64,000 nt of DNA from Hyphomicrobiales bacterium (lineage in GTDB: Bacteria; Pseudomonadota; Alphaproteobacteria; Rhizobiales; Aestuariivirgaceae): assembly GCA_016792825.1 (NCBI GenBank), contig JAEUMI010000134.1, positions 24,342-88,341 of the forward strand, read 5' to 3'. Positions 15,350 through 23,080 of this stretch are shown here, piece after piece. The notes under the pieces were generated by a model that saw nothing but the letters and a program-made list of their open reading frames with translations, searched no databases and was not told the DNA's origin. The position numbers were made by a program, and so were the translations under genes. Each line of letters starts with the position of its first letter. The first letter of the stretch is position 1.

Positions 15350-16192
15350 ATGACACCAAACCCTGGCATCATATCTGTCATCTGGCGGGAGAGCACCGAA
15401 GCGCTGCTGATCATCGGGATTCTCAACGCCTGGCTCACTCATCGCCCATCGCTGGAGCGCGTGGCCGCGCAGCGATGGCTTTGGTGTGGAGCAGGTGCCG
15501 GCTTGCTCGGAGCAGTTGGCCTTGCGGCTGTTTTGATACAGGTGGGCGATGCGTTAAGCGATGAGGCACAGGAGTATTTCCAGATGGGTGTCGTATTCGT
15601 GGCGGCGGCGCTTATCGTTCAGATGATATTCTGGATGCGGCGAAATGGCCGCACCATACAAGCCGACCTTCATGGCGCGCTTGAAGGAGCCGCCAGGAAA
15701 TCAAAGTGGTTCGCCGTCTTCTGCCTGGCTGCGCTTGCTGTACTTCGTGAAGGCAGCGAAACGGCGATTTTCCTTTACGGAACCATGGCGGGCATTCCTG
15801 GCGGCAGCTTTGCTCCAATGCTGTCTGTGGCACTCGGTTTGCTGGCGGGACTCGGCACCTATTGGCTTCTCCAGGTCAGTGGCCGAATCTTCTCCTGGCG
15901 GTTTTTCTTCCGCGTCACGGAAGTCATGCTGCTGTTCCTTGCGGCTTCGCTTGTCATGGCCGGGCTGGACCATCTTGTTTCGCTTGGCATGCTGCCCTCG
16001 CCGTCAGTTGGCCTGTGGGACACATCGCAATTCCTGCCCGACAGCGGGATGTTCGGCAGCATGATTGCCGGCCTTACGGGTTACCGCTCGAAGCCTCTCT
16101 TGGTTGAAGTTTGTGTATACGCCGCCTACTGGGTGCTCATCCTATGGTTTCTCAACCGTCCACGCGCAGGCGTCAGATCCCGATACGCATGA
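15350..16192 (+). CDS. ftrC: FTR1-family iron permease
   Basis: A 280-residue inner-membrane permease with about seven helices. The two REXXE iron motifs that define the FTR1/OFeT family are present, Arg13-Glu14-Ser-Thr-Glu17 in the first helix and Arg133-Glu134-Gly-Ser-Glu137 in the fourth. Length fits the family. It moves iron into the cytoplasm after handling by FtrA and FtrB. The stop overlaps the ftrD start (ATGA at 16189-16192). Confidence 0.95.
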   Translation: MTPNPGIISVIWRESTEALLIIGILNAWLTHRPSLERVAAQRWLWCGAGAGLLGAVGLAAVLIQVGDALSDEAQEYFQMGVVFVAAALIVQMIFWMRRNGRTIQADLHGALEGAARKSKWFAVFCLAALAVLREGSETAIFLYGTMAGIPGGSFAPMLSVALGLLAGLGTYWLLQVSGRIFSWRFFFRVTEVMLLFLAASLVMAGLDHLVSLGMLPSPSVGLWDTSQFLPDSGMFGSMIAGLTGYRSKPLLVEVCVYAAYWVLILWFLNRPRAGVRSRYA

Positions 16193-17580
16193 GCCGCTCC
16201 GCCAGTCCCAACTTGCCCGTCGCGCGTATCGGCGAATGGCTGCGCGAACATCAGCAAGCGATAAGACGCTTGCAGTGGGCTGTGGTCGTTTTCTATGTGC
16301 TCCTGCTGGTAGTTCCCGCCCTGGTGCCGATGCCAGACCGGCAATCGCACATCTGGTCCAATGTGGTGCTCTTTGCCCAGTTCATATTCTGGGGAATTTG
16401 GTGGCCGTTCGTCCTGTTGAGCATGGTGCTGGTTGGGCGCTCTTGGTGCGGGCTGTTCTGCCCGGAAGGGGCGCTCGCGGAAGCGGCAAGCCGGTTCGGC
16501 CTCGGCCGGGCAACACCGGGATGGATCAAGTGGAAGGGATGGCCGTTCACAGCATTCGCCTGCACCACGATCTATGGCCAGATGGTGAGTGTCTATCAAT
16601 ATCCAGCGCCAGCCCTCGTCGTTCTCGGGGGCTCCACCCTGGCGGCCATCGCGGTGGGCTTGAGAATGGGGCGCGGGAAGCGCGTTTGGTGCCGGTATCT
16701 TTGTCCTGTCAGCGGCGTGTTTGGCCTCCTGTCAAAACTCGCACCGTTGCACTATCGCGTGGATCAGGCAGCGTGGCGCGGCTGGGGAAGCGAAGCCGGT
16801 CGGCGGGCACCGGCAGTCAATTGCGCCCCTCTTGTGCCCATTCGCACCATGCGCGGCGCTTCCGCCTGCCACATGTGCGGCCGCTGCGCAGGATTCAAGG
16901 GCGCAGTCGCATTGGAAGTGCGCTCACCATCACGCGAAATCGTTGAGGTCGCGGGGGCTGATCCCAGGCCTTGGGAAACCGTTCTCATCGTCTTCGGACT
17001 CATGGGGCTTGCCGCGGGCGCCTTTCAGTGGACGGCAAACCCTCTGTATGTCATGGCGAAACTGGCGATTGCGGAGTGGCTTATCGATCATGGCGCAACC
17101 ATGCTGATGGAGCCGCGGTGGCCTTGGTGGATACTCACAAACTATCCCGATCAGAGCGACATGATGAGCCCATTGGATGGCGGGCTCATGATTGCATACA
17201 TCCTGGCTACGGCACTGGTTACCGGATTGGCTGTGAGTGCGGCACTTGCTGTGGCGGCCCGTTCCCTTGGCCGCTTTGAAACGAGAAAATTTCACCACCT
17301 GGCCCAATGCCTCATCCCGATTGCCGGAGGTGGGGTCTTCCTCGGCCTGTCGGCCTTGACGGTGACGATGCTGCGCGCCGAAGGCCTGGCGCTTGATTTC
17401 GTGGGCGTCATGCGCGCCTGCCTGCTTGCGGGCGCCGCGGCGTGGTCCCTATGGCTTTCGTGGCTGGTATGCCGTCATTATGGGGCGTCACTGCCGCGCC
17501 GGATTGCTTCGGTGGCGGCAGTGGCCTGTGCCGTCATGGTGGGCACGGTGAATTGGATCGCGCTATTCTGGATTTGGTGA
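16189..17580 (+). CDS. ftrD: Polyferredoxin-type membrane protein FtrD (NapH-like)
   Basis: A 463-residue membrane protein with about ten hydrophobic segments and several cysteine groups: CGLFCPEG, CRYLCPVSG and a ferredoxin-like CHMCGRCAGFK. This is the 4Fe-4S NapH/CcoG-type fold found as the fourth gene of ftrABCD operons, where it is thought to take electrons from the periplasmic iron oxidation step. ATG 16189 overlaps the ftrC stop. It ends 21 bases before the convergent gene. Confidence 0.9.
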   Translation: MSRSASPNLPVARIGEWLREHQQAIRRLQWAVVVFYVLLLVVPALVPMPDRQSHIWSNVVLFAQFIFWGIWWPFVLLSMVLVGRSWCGLFCPEGALAEAASRFGLGRATPGWIKWKGWPFTAFACTTIYGQMVSVYQYPAPALVVLGGSTLAAIAVGLRMGRGKRVWCRYLCPVSGVFGLLSKLAPLHYRVDQAAWRGWGSEAGRRAPAVNCAPLVPIRTMRGASACHMCGRCAGFKGAVALEVRSPSREIVEVAGADPRPWETVLIVFGLMGLAAGAFQWTANPLYVMAKLAIAEWLIDHGATMLMEPRWPWWILTNYPDQSDMMSPLDGGLMIAYILATALVTGLAVSAALAVAARSLGRFETRKFHHLAQCLIPIAGGGVFLGLSALTVTMLRAEGLALDFVGVMRACLLAGAAAWSLWLSWLVCRHYGASLPRRIASVAAVACAVMVGTVNWIALFWIW

Positions 17581-17601
17581 AATCCCTCCGTTCGCTCCAA
17601 C

Positions 17602-18072
17602 CTAAAACATCATGCCGTGCGCCCCGAGAGCCGCACCTCCAACCGTTACGGTCGCAAGGGCCAACAGGATCCGGTGCGCCCGCAGCATCAGGGAAAATGT
17701 GGCGTCAGGATCGCGGTCCGCCATTCGTGCAACCTTCGCATGGAGGAAGAGTGGCTCTGCGGCGAACAGCATGAAGGTGAAGATCGCCCAGACCAGCACC
17801 ATAGCATGCATCCACCAGTAACCGGGATCCAGAAAGCGCTCCCACGCAACCAGGCCATGGACCATATAGAGACCGGTCAATCCAGCCACCGTCACCGAAA
17901 CCTTCGCTTGTCCCGCGAAGCGTTCCTCTATGGCAAGAAAAGTTTCAAGTTTCCGCTCCTGCGGCATCCGCATGATACCCGGAAGGATGACGAGCGTAAC
18001 CATCGCCAAACCGCCGATCCAGTGTACGATGGCGATAAGGTGAAGGGCACGTGTGATGGTGATCCAATCCAT
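17602..18072 (-). CDS. Four-helix integral membrane protein of unknown function
   Basis: A 156-residue membrane protein with four hydrophobic helices at about residues 5-30, 55-75, 85-105 and 130-152. Histidines sit in membrane positions (RALHLIAIVHW, HAMVLVWAI, LRAHRILLA), as in CopD-like or cytochrome b561-like proteins, so heme or copper binding is possible. It lies 12 bases downstream of the nsrR-like gene on the same strand and is probably co-transcribed, which suggests a role in the NO response. I do not assign a function. Confidence 0.75.
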   Translation of the reverse strand: MDWITITRALHLIAIVHWIGGLAMVTLVILPGIMRMPQERKLETFLAIEERFAGQAKVSVTVAGLTGLYMVHGLVAWERFLDPGYWWMHAMVLVWAIFTFMLFAAEPLFLHAKVARMADRDPDATFSLMLRAHRILLALATVTVGGAALGAHGMMF

Positions 18073-18084
18073 ATCGCTCCTACC

Positions 18085-18534
18085 TCAACTGCTGGCTAGG
18101 ACCGGTGACTTGATATTTTGGCCTTCCCTCCTCGCAGGATAAGCGCAATCGGCGAGCGTTGAGCGGTCGAGTTCGCCATAAAAAGCCTGGCGTGCCGCTG
18201 CCAGCTTTCCCTTCAGCCGGCAGTCTGGTGTCAGCCGGCATTGGCCTCCATCCGCCTGGAAGCACTCGACCAGTGCATGGCGCTGCTCAAGAAGCCGGAC
18301 AAGCCCGCCGAGAGGTATCTCTTCCGGGGACTTGCTCAGCCTGAAGCCGCCGCCGACCCCGCGCAGGGTTACGACAATTCCGGCTTTGGCAAGATTATGT
18401 ATGATTTTCATCAGATGGTTCCGTGAAATTGCAAATTCATTGGCAATTTCATCGGTCGTAAAAACGCGCTCGGGCTCGGCTGCCAGCCGCATCAGGGCGC
18501 GGAGGCCAAAGTCGGTAAATTCAGTCAGGCGCAC
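18085..18534 (-). CDS. nsrR: Rrf2-family regulator, NsrR-like
   Basis: A 149-residue Rrf2 protein with an N-terminal winged helix (RLTEFTDFGLRALMRLA, DEIANEFAISRNHLMKIIHNLAKAG) and three Fe-S cysteines in the CFQADGGQCRLTPDC segment. NsrR uses a NO-sensitive Fe-S cluster to repress NO-defence genes. I start at GTG 18534 because the family begins MRLTxFTD; ATG 18582 would add 16 atypical residues. It is divergent from the RIC-type repair gene, a classic NsrR target, which supports NsrR over IscR or RirA. Confidence 0.85.
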   Translation of the reverse strand: MRLTEFTDFGLRALMRLAAEPERVFTTDEIANEFAISRNHLMKIIHNLAKAGIVVTLRGVGGGFRLSKSPEEIPLGGLVRLLEQRHALVECFQADGGQCRLTPDCRLKGKLAAARQAFYGELDRSTLADCAYPARREGQNIKSPVLASS

Positions 18535-18687
18535 GAGTTTTCTCCGGTATCCAGGCAAAATTGCATTTGCAATATACATCACAAATTCGTAAAGTGGTAT
18601 TCGTAATATGTATTAAGAATTGACCATTGGCAGGCCGTCCCGTGAGGTCAACAAAGCCTTGCGGAACTGCCGGGAAGGATAGATGTC
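18535..18687. promoter_or_regulatory. Divergent control region of nsrR and the RIC gene
   Basis: An AT-rich 153-base region with a perfect 12-base palindrome, TTGCATTTGCAA, at 18561-18572. There are also ATACAT (18574-18579) and ATGTAT (18608-18613) half-sites and a direct repeat of ATTCGTAA at 18585-18592 and 18599-18606. The TGCATTT and TACATC pieces resemble halves of the known NsrR site, but the spacing is not standard. It probably holds the operator for both genes. Confidence 0.5.
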
Positions 18688-19218
18688 ATGACCATTGAAA
18701 CGAAGCAGGCCAATTGGGTTCCACAGCTTGCGGCTCTGAACGTGGCAGCACTCATTGACCATATCGTGTCGCACTATCACGAGATTCACCGGCAAGAATT
18801 GCCTGAGCTCCTAGCTCTTGCCCGCAAAGTCGAGCGCGTTCATCATGATTTGCCCGAGGCGCCGCTCGGTCTGGCTGATGTTCTTGAGCGTCTGTCCGAC
18901 GAATTGAACACACACATGCGCAAGGAAGAATTTGTCCTGTTTCCGGCGATGCGGCAGGGCGTCAACGAAGGCCTTGCGCAGCCGATCACCATGATGCGCC
19001 ACGAACATGAGGATCACGCAGGCACTATCTGCCGACTGGAGGAACTGGCCAGGGGATTCGCAGTGCCTGAAGGCGCTTGCGGCTCATGGCAGAGGCTTTA
19101 TGCCGGCCTGAAAAAGCTTTGTGAGGATATTCGCGCTCACATTCGGGTCGAAAACGATGTCCTGTTCCCGCGTTTCGAACTGACAGCCAAGTCTGGCTGC
19201 ATATGCGCCCATGGCTGA
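18688..19218 (+). CDS. RIC/YtfE-type di-iron Fe-S repair protein, short form
   Basis: A 176-residue hemerythrin-like protein that repairs Fe-S clusters damaged by NO. The di-iron ligands lie in VSHYHEIHRQELP, NTHMRKEEFVLFP, RHEHEDHAG and RAHIRVENDVLFPRFE. Usual RIC proteins have about 220 residues and begin with a ScdA_N domain containing a cysteine pair; that domain is missing here and the protein starts directly at the di-iron bundle. The C terminus ends in a CICAHG motif. Its start is ATG 18688 behind GGAAGGA. It overlaps ubiT by eight bases. Confidence 0.87.
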   Translation: MTIETKQANWVPQLAALNVAALIDHIVSHYHEIHRQELPELLALARKVERVHHDLPEAPLGLADVLERLSDELNTHMRKEEFVLFPAMRQGVNEGLAQPITMMRHEHEDHAGTICRLEELARGFAVPEGACGSWQRLYAGLKKLCEDIRAHIRVENDVLFPRFELTAKSGCICAHG

Positions 19219-19729
19219 GGAGAATCTCAAGGATCTGAAGCTTCCAGTGGTGATCGGCAAGCTCTTGGCGCCATTACCCCTGTTCCCCCTGCAATTCATT
19301 CTGTCGCGGATGGTCAAGGGCATCACCCAACGCCGCCCGGAGTTCTTCGCGCGTCTTGGACCTCATATCGGTTCATCCTATGCCCTCGACGTAACTGAGT
19401 TGCCCTTTGTGTTGCTGCTGAAACCAAATCCGCAGAAACCGGAAATGACGGCTCATCGCAGATCTGAGAAAATCGCAAGTGATGCTTCAATCTCCGGACC
19501 CTTCATGGATTTATTCAAGGTCCTTGACGGACGCGGCGATTCCGATGCCATGTTCTTTTCTGGAAACATCAAGGTGAGTGGCAATACCGAAGCCGCGGTA
19601 TGCCTAAGGTACGCGCTCGATGATCTCGAAGGCAGCGTGATTGAGGATCTGCTTCACATGGGAGGCCCTGTCCTGATGCCGGCCCATCTCCTGCTCCAGC
19701 GATTGCGCCGGCTGGAGATACAGACATGA
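19211..19729 (+). CDS. ubiT: UbiT-like SCP2-domain protein for O2-independent ubiquinone synthesis
   Basis: A 172-residue protein with an SCP2 (sterol-carrier-type) lipid-binding domain from about residue 40 on (DVTELPFVLLLKP, ARR-like HRRSEKIASDASISGPF, then DAMFFSGNIKVSGNTEAA). UbiT binds the prenylated ubiquinone intermediates during the anaerobic pathway. It overlaps the upstream repair gene by eight bases and the ubiU start by four (ATGA), so the three ubi genes are one translational unit. The neighbours ubiU and ubiV make the assignment secure. Confidence 0.9.
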   Translation: MAEENLKDLKLPVVIGKLLAPLPLFPLQFILSRMVKGITQRRPEFFARLGPHIGSSYALDVTELPFVLLLKPNPQKPEMTAHRRSEKIASDASISGPFMDLFKVLDGRGDSDAMFFSGNIKVSGNTEAAVCLRYALDDLEGSVIEDLLHMGGPVLMPAHLLLQRLRRLEIQT

Positions 19730-20748
19730 GCAACCAGACTGATCTGCTGAAAGCAAAGCCGGAACTTGTCTGCCCGGCCGGGACGCCCGCCGCCTTGCGC
19801 GCTGCCGTCGATTCAGGCGCTGACGCGGTCTATTGCGGACTGGCTAACGAAACCAATGCCCGCAACTTCGCCGGCTTGAACTTCACGCCTGATCTGCTCG
19901 AACAGGGCATTGCTTATGCACGCGGGCACGGCACCAAGGTGCTGCTGGCGGTGAATTCCTTTGCCACGGCACCCCGGACGCAGCTTTGGTTTGACGCCAT
20001 CGATACGGCCGCACGGCTGGGCGTGGATGCCGTCATTGTTGCGGACATCGGCGTGGCTTCCTACGCCGCGGAGCGTCATCCGCAATTGCGGCTGCATCTT
20101 TCAGTCCAGGCTGGCGCCTCTTCGCCAGAGGCAATCCGCTACTATTGCTCCGAATTCAATGTGAAGCGGGTTGTTCTCCCTCGCATTCTCACCGTCACCG
20201 AGATCGCCGCCATTCACCGCGAGATCCCTTGCGAGATCGAAGCCTTCGTATTTGGAAATATCGGCATGATGTCGGAAGGGCGGTGCAGCCTGACCAACTA
20301 TGTGACTGGCACCTCAACCAATATGGATGGCGTGTGCTCACCGGCAAATGCGGTCCATTACATGGATCTTCCCGATGGCAGCAAGACCGCCGAGCTTGGT
20401 GATTTTGAGATCGACTGCTTTGCCCCCGGCGAACACGCAGGCTATCCGACGATCTGCAAAGGCCGCTATCTTTCCCCGGTGCGGAAGGAGCCCTATTATG
20501 CATTTGAAGAGCCAGTCAGTCTCAATCTCTCGTCTCTGCTGCCAGATCTCATTGCGGCTGGAGTCACGGCATTGAAAATTGAAGGCCGCCAGCGCTCACG
20601 TTCCTATGTACAAGCCGTCGTTTCAGCCTACCGCCGTGCCGTTGACGATATCGTGGCAGGCCGCTGGCACGATCTCTCGGGACTTGTGGCGCTCACTGAA
20701 GGCGGCAAGGAAACCCAAGGCGCATTCCAGACCAAGAAGTGGAGATAG
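19726..20748 (+). CDS. ubiU: UbiU, U32-family Fe-S protein for O2-independent hydroxylation
   Basis: A 340-residue U32 peptidase-family protein; UbiU and UbiV form a [4Fe-4S]-bearing heterodimer needed to hydroxylate ubiquinone precursors without O2. In E. coli UbiU the ligands are cysteines 169, 176, 193 and 232. Here Cys187, Cys204 and Cys244 have the matching spacing, but the place of the first ligand is Gly180 (codon GGC at 20263-20265, in FGNIGMMSEGRC). A non-aligned Cys169 lies 11 residues before it. The TIM-barrel N-terminal half (LVCPAGTPAALRAAVDSGADAVY) is normal. Confidence 0.9.
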   Translation: MSNQTDLLKAKPELVCPAGTPAALRAAVDSGADAVYCGLANETNARNFAGLNFTPDLLEQGIAYARGHGTKVLLAVNSFATAPRTQLWFDAIDTAARLGVDAVIVADIGVASYAAERHPQLRLHLSVQAGASSPEAIRYYCSEFNVKRVVLPRILTVTEIAAIHREIPCEIEAFVFGNIGMMSEGRCSLTNYVTGTSTNMDGVCSPANAVHYMDLPDGSKTAELGDFEIDCFAPGEHAGYPTICKGRYLSPVRKEPYYAFEEPVSLNLSSLLPDLIAAGVTALKIEGRQRSRSYVQAVVSAYRRAVDDIVAGRWHDLSGLVALTEGGKETQGAFQTKKWR

Positions 20749-20753
20749 CAGCA

Positions 20754-21671
20754 GTGACCTCCGAACTCACCATGGGCCCGCTGCTGTTTCATTGGCCAGC
20801 AGAAACCAGACGCGATTTCTGGTTCCGCGTTGCTGACGAAGCGCCGGTTGATACAGTCTATCTCGGTGAAACCGTGTGCTCGAAACGCGAGCCGTTCTTT
20901 AATCCTCATATTGAAGAAGTGTCTGAACGCCTGACGCGGGCTGGCAAGCGCGTTGTCTGGTCATCGTTGGCGCAAGTCGTCACCGCTATTGACCGCAGGG
21001 CCTCAACCGGTATCGCCGAATTCGAGGCTGCGGACATCGAAGCCAATGATGCATCCCTCCTCCCGTTGCTTCGTCGCAAGCCGCATCGCATCGGCCAGTA
21101 TCTGAACGTCTACAACGAGGCCACGATCACCCATCTCGCCTCCAATGGCGCCTATCATTTCAGCCTGCAGCCGGAACTTCCGGCAGAAACGATCTCCCGC
21201 TTGACTGAAGCAGCGGAAGCGGCTGGCGCCACGACCGAAGTACAGGTATTTGGCCGTGTCACTTTGGCCCTGTCGGCGCGCTGCTATCACGCCCGCGCCC
21301 ATGGCCGCACCAAGGACAATTGCCTTTTCGTTTGCGAGAGCGACGCGGATGGCATGGAACTGCAAACCCGTTCGCATCACAAATTCCTGGCAATCAACGG
21401 CATCCAAACTTTGTCGCACCGCTATCTTGAGCTTTCGGCCGAAATTCCCTTACTTGTCGCCATGGGCGTCTCCGCCTTTCGCCTCTCGCCCCATAGCCTC
21501 GACATGATAGAAGTCGCACGTGCTTACAGACAGTTACTCGATGGCCGGATTTCCACAGATGAGACCTTTGCAAAGCTGGCCGGATTGGGAATGCCGCAAC
21601 CGGTAATGAATGGTTTCTTCCACCGCAAACCTGGCTACCTTCATGTGGGCGCGCAACCCGAATTGAGCTGA
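20754..21671 (+). CDS. ubiV: UbiV, U32-family Fe-S partner of UbiU
   Basis: A 305-residue U32-family protein. Its four expected [4Fe-4S] cysteines are all present at Cys42, Cys177, Cys190 and Cys194, and the last three have the same 13 and 4 spacing as E. coli UbiV. I start at GTG 20754, ten bases behind the GGAG at 20741-20744. GTG 20739 would overlap ubiU, and ATG 20772 would remove the first six residues. It lies five bases after the ubiU stop and ten before nnrS. Confidence 0.9.
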   Translation: MTSELTMGPLLFHWPAETRRDFWFRVADEAPVDTVYLGETVCSKREPFFNPHIEEVSERLTRAGKRVVWSSLAQVVTAIDRRASTGIAEFEAADIEANDASLLPLLRRKPHRIGQYLNVYNEATITHLASNGAYHFSLQPELPAETISRLTEAAEAAGATTEVQVFGRVTLALSARCYHARAHGRTKDNCLFVCESDADGMELQTRSHHKFLAINGIQTLSHRYLELSAEIPLLVAMGVSAFRLSPHSLDMIEVARAYRQLLDGRISTDETFAKLAGLGMPQPVMNGFFHRKPGYLHVGAQPELS

Positions 21672-21681
21672 GGAGGCGAAA

Positions 21682-22872
21682 GTGGCCACATCAGCGCAGC
21701 AGATTCGGGCCTGGCAGGGGCTTGCGGTTCTTGGTTACGGCTTCCGCCCGTTTTTTCTGGGAGCAGCCGCTTTCGCTGCTATGGCTATGGCCGTTTGGAT
21801 CGGAGCGCTTTCGGGCACCTGGAGCATTCCATCCGCTTATGGCCCGGTGGAATGGCATGCCCATGAGTTCATGTGGGGATATCTTCCCGCGGTTATTGCC
21901 GGCTTTCTCTTCACCGCAATTCCAAATTGGACCGGCCGCCTGCCGATTGTTGGCGTGCCTCTGGCAGTCCTCTGGTGTTTCTGGTTCTCCGGACGCCTCG
22001 CCATGTTCGTCTCCGGCTCTATGCCAATTGTGCTTGCGGCGGCGATCGATCTGTCATTCCTGACGGTGCTGCTGGCTGTCGTGGCCAGGGAAATCGTAGC
22101 GGGCCGCAACTGGAAAAATCTTAAAGTGCTGGCCGTTGTCGCGATTCTGGCAGCAGGCAATCTCGTGTTCCACATCGAGGCCATCACCGGCGGCAGCGCG
22201 GCAAGTGGCGTCGGCGTCCGCATCGGCGTGGCCGCAGCCATCATGTTGATTGCAATTATTGGCGGCAGGATTGTGCCCAGTTTCACGCGGAATTGGCTTG
22301 CCAGGCGTGGTCCAGGCGCGCTGCCAGCCCAGTTTGATTGGACAGACCAGGCAGTCCTTGCCGTGACCGCCCTGGCTCTTCTCCTATGGACCGCGTTTCC
22401 GGCGTCCGGCGGTTCCGGCGCCATTGCACTGCTGGCCGGTGCATTGAATCTGTTCAGGCTGGCGCGCTGGACCGGGTGGCGCTGCCTTGCGGAACCGCTT
22501 GTCGCCATTCTTCATGCGGGGTTCCTTTTCATACCTGCGGGATTCCTGCTGACCGGGGCAGCCGCACTTTGGCCCGAAATCGTTCCGCCCGCCGCCGCCC
22601 AACACGCCTGGATGGCGGGCGCAATAGCGGTCATGACGCTCGCGGTGATGACCCGGGCAAGCCTGGGTCACTCGGGCAAGGCGCTTGCCGCAGGAAAAGG
22701 TACAACGGCAATCTATGGCCTTGCAATCACTGCCGTCATTGCGCGCGTCGTATCCGGAATTGTTCCGGCCATCCCCTTGCTCCTTGAAATTGCTGGCGCC
22801 GCCTGGATCATGGCCTTTCTCGGCTTCGTCATCGTTTACGCGCCGCTGCTGCTCCTGCGCCGCGCCGCATAA
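21682..22872 (+). CDS. nnrS: NnrS-family multi-helix membrane protein
   Basis: A 396-residue protein with about twelve hydrophobic helices. NnrS is a heme- and copper-containing membrane protein that protects cells from NO stress. Conserved features are the GYGFRPFFL start, His59 and His61 in WHAHEFMWGY, the GGRIVPSFTRNW loop and MTRASLGHSG near residue 330. It starts at GTG 21682 behind a strong AGGAGG at 21671-21676. It is the last gene of the RIC-ubiTUV-nnrS run, which supports a role in anaerobic nitrosative stress. Confidence 0.93.
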   Translation: MATSAQQIRAWQGLAVLGYGFRPFFLGAAAFAAMAMAVWIGALSGTWSIPSAYGPVEWHAHEFMWGYLPAVIAGFLFTAIPNWTGRLPIVGVPLAVLWCFWFSGRLAMFVSGSMPIVLAAAIDLSFLTVLLAVVAREIVAGRNWKNLKVLAVVAILAAGNLVFHIEAITGGSAASGVGVRIGVAAAIMLIAIIGGRIVPSFTRNWLARRGPGALPAQFDWTDQAVLAVTALALLLWTAFPASGGSGAIALLAGALNLFRLARWTGWRCLAEPLVAILHAGFLFIPAGFLLTGAAALWPEIVPPAAAQHAWMAGAIAVMTLAVMTRASLGHSGKALAAGKGTTAIYGLAITAVIARVVSGIVPAIPLLLEIAGAAWIMAFLGFVIVYAPLLLLRRAA

Positions 22873-23080
22873 AAAATTACCATTGTTGAGGCAAAGTGAG
22901 GACTGGTTCACGACCGCTTGGCACCTAATCATGTAATGGCTAGTAGCAAGTGCGGTGCATCGGTAATTTACCTGCATTTACAATCCCTTGACGTGCGACT
23001 CTTTCGTGCTTGATGAACCATAAAACACTATGGAATTATGTTGACTGAACTTCCATTCAATATCAAATCTGGAGTTGGCC

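Noticed and set aside
23010-23023. TTGATGAACCATAA before the MttB-like gene as an FNR box
   Set aside because: The right half differs from ATCAA at two central places, so it is not convincing.
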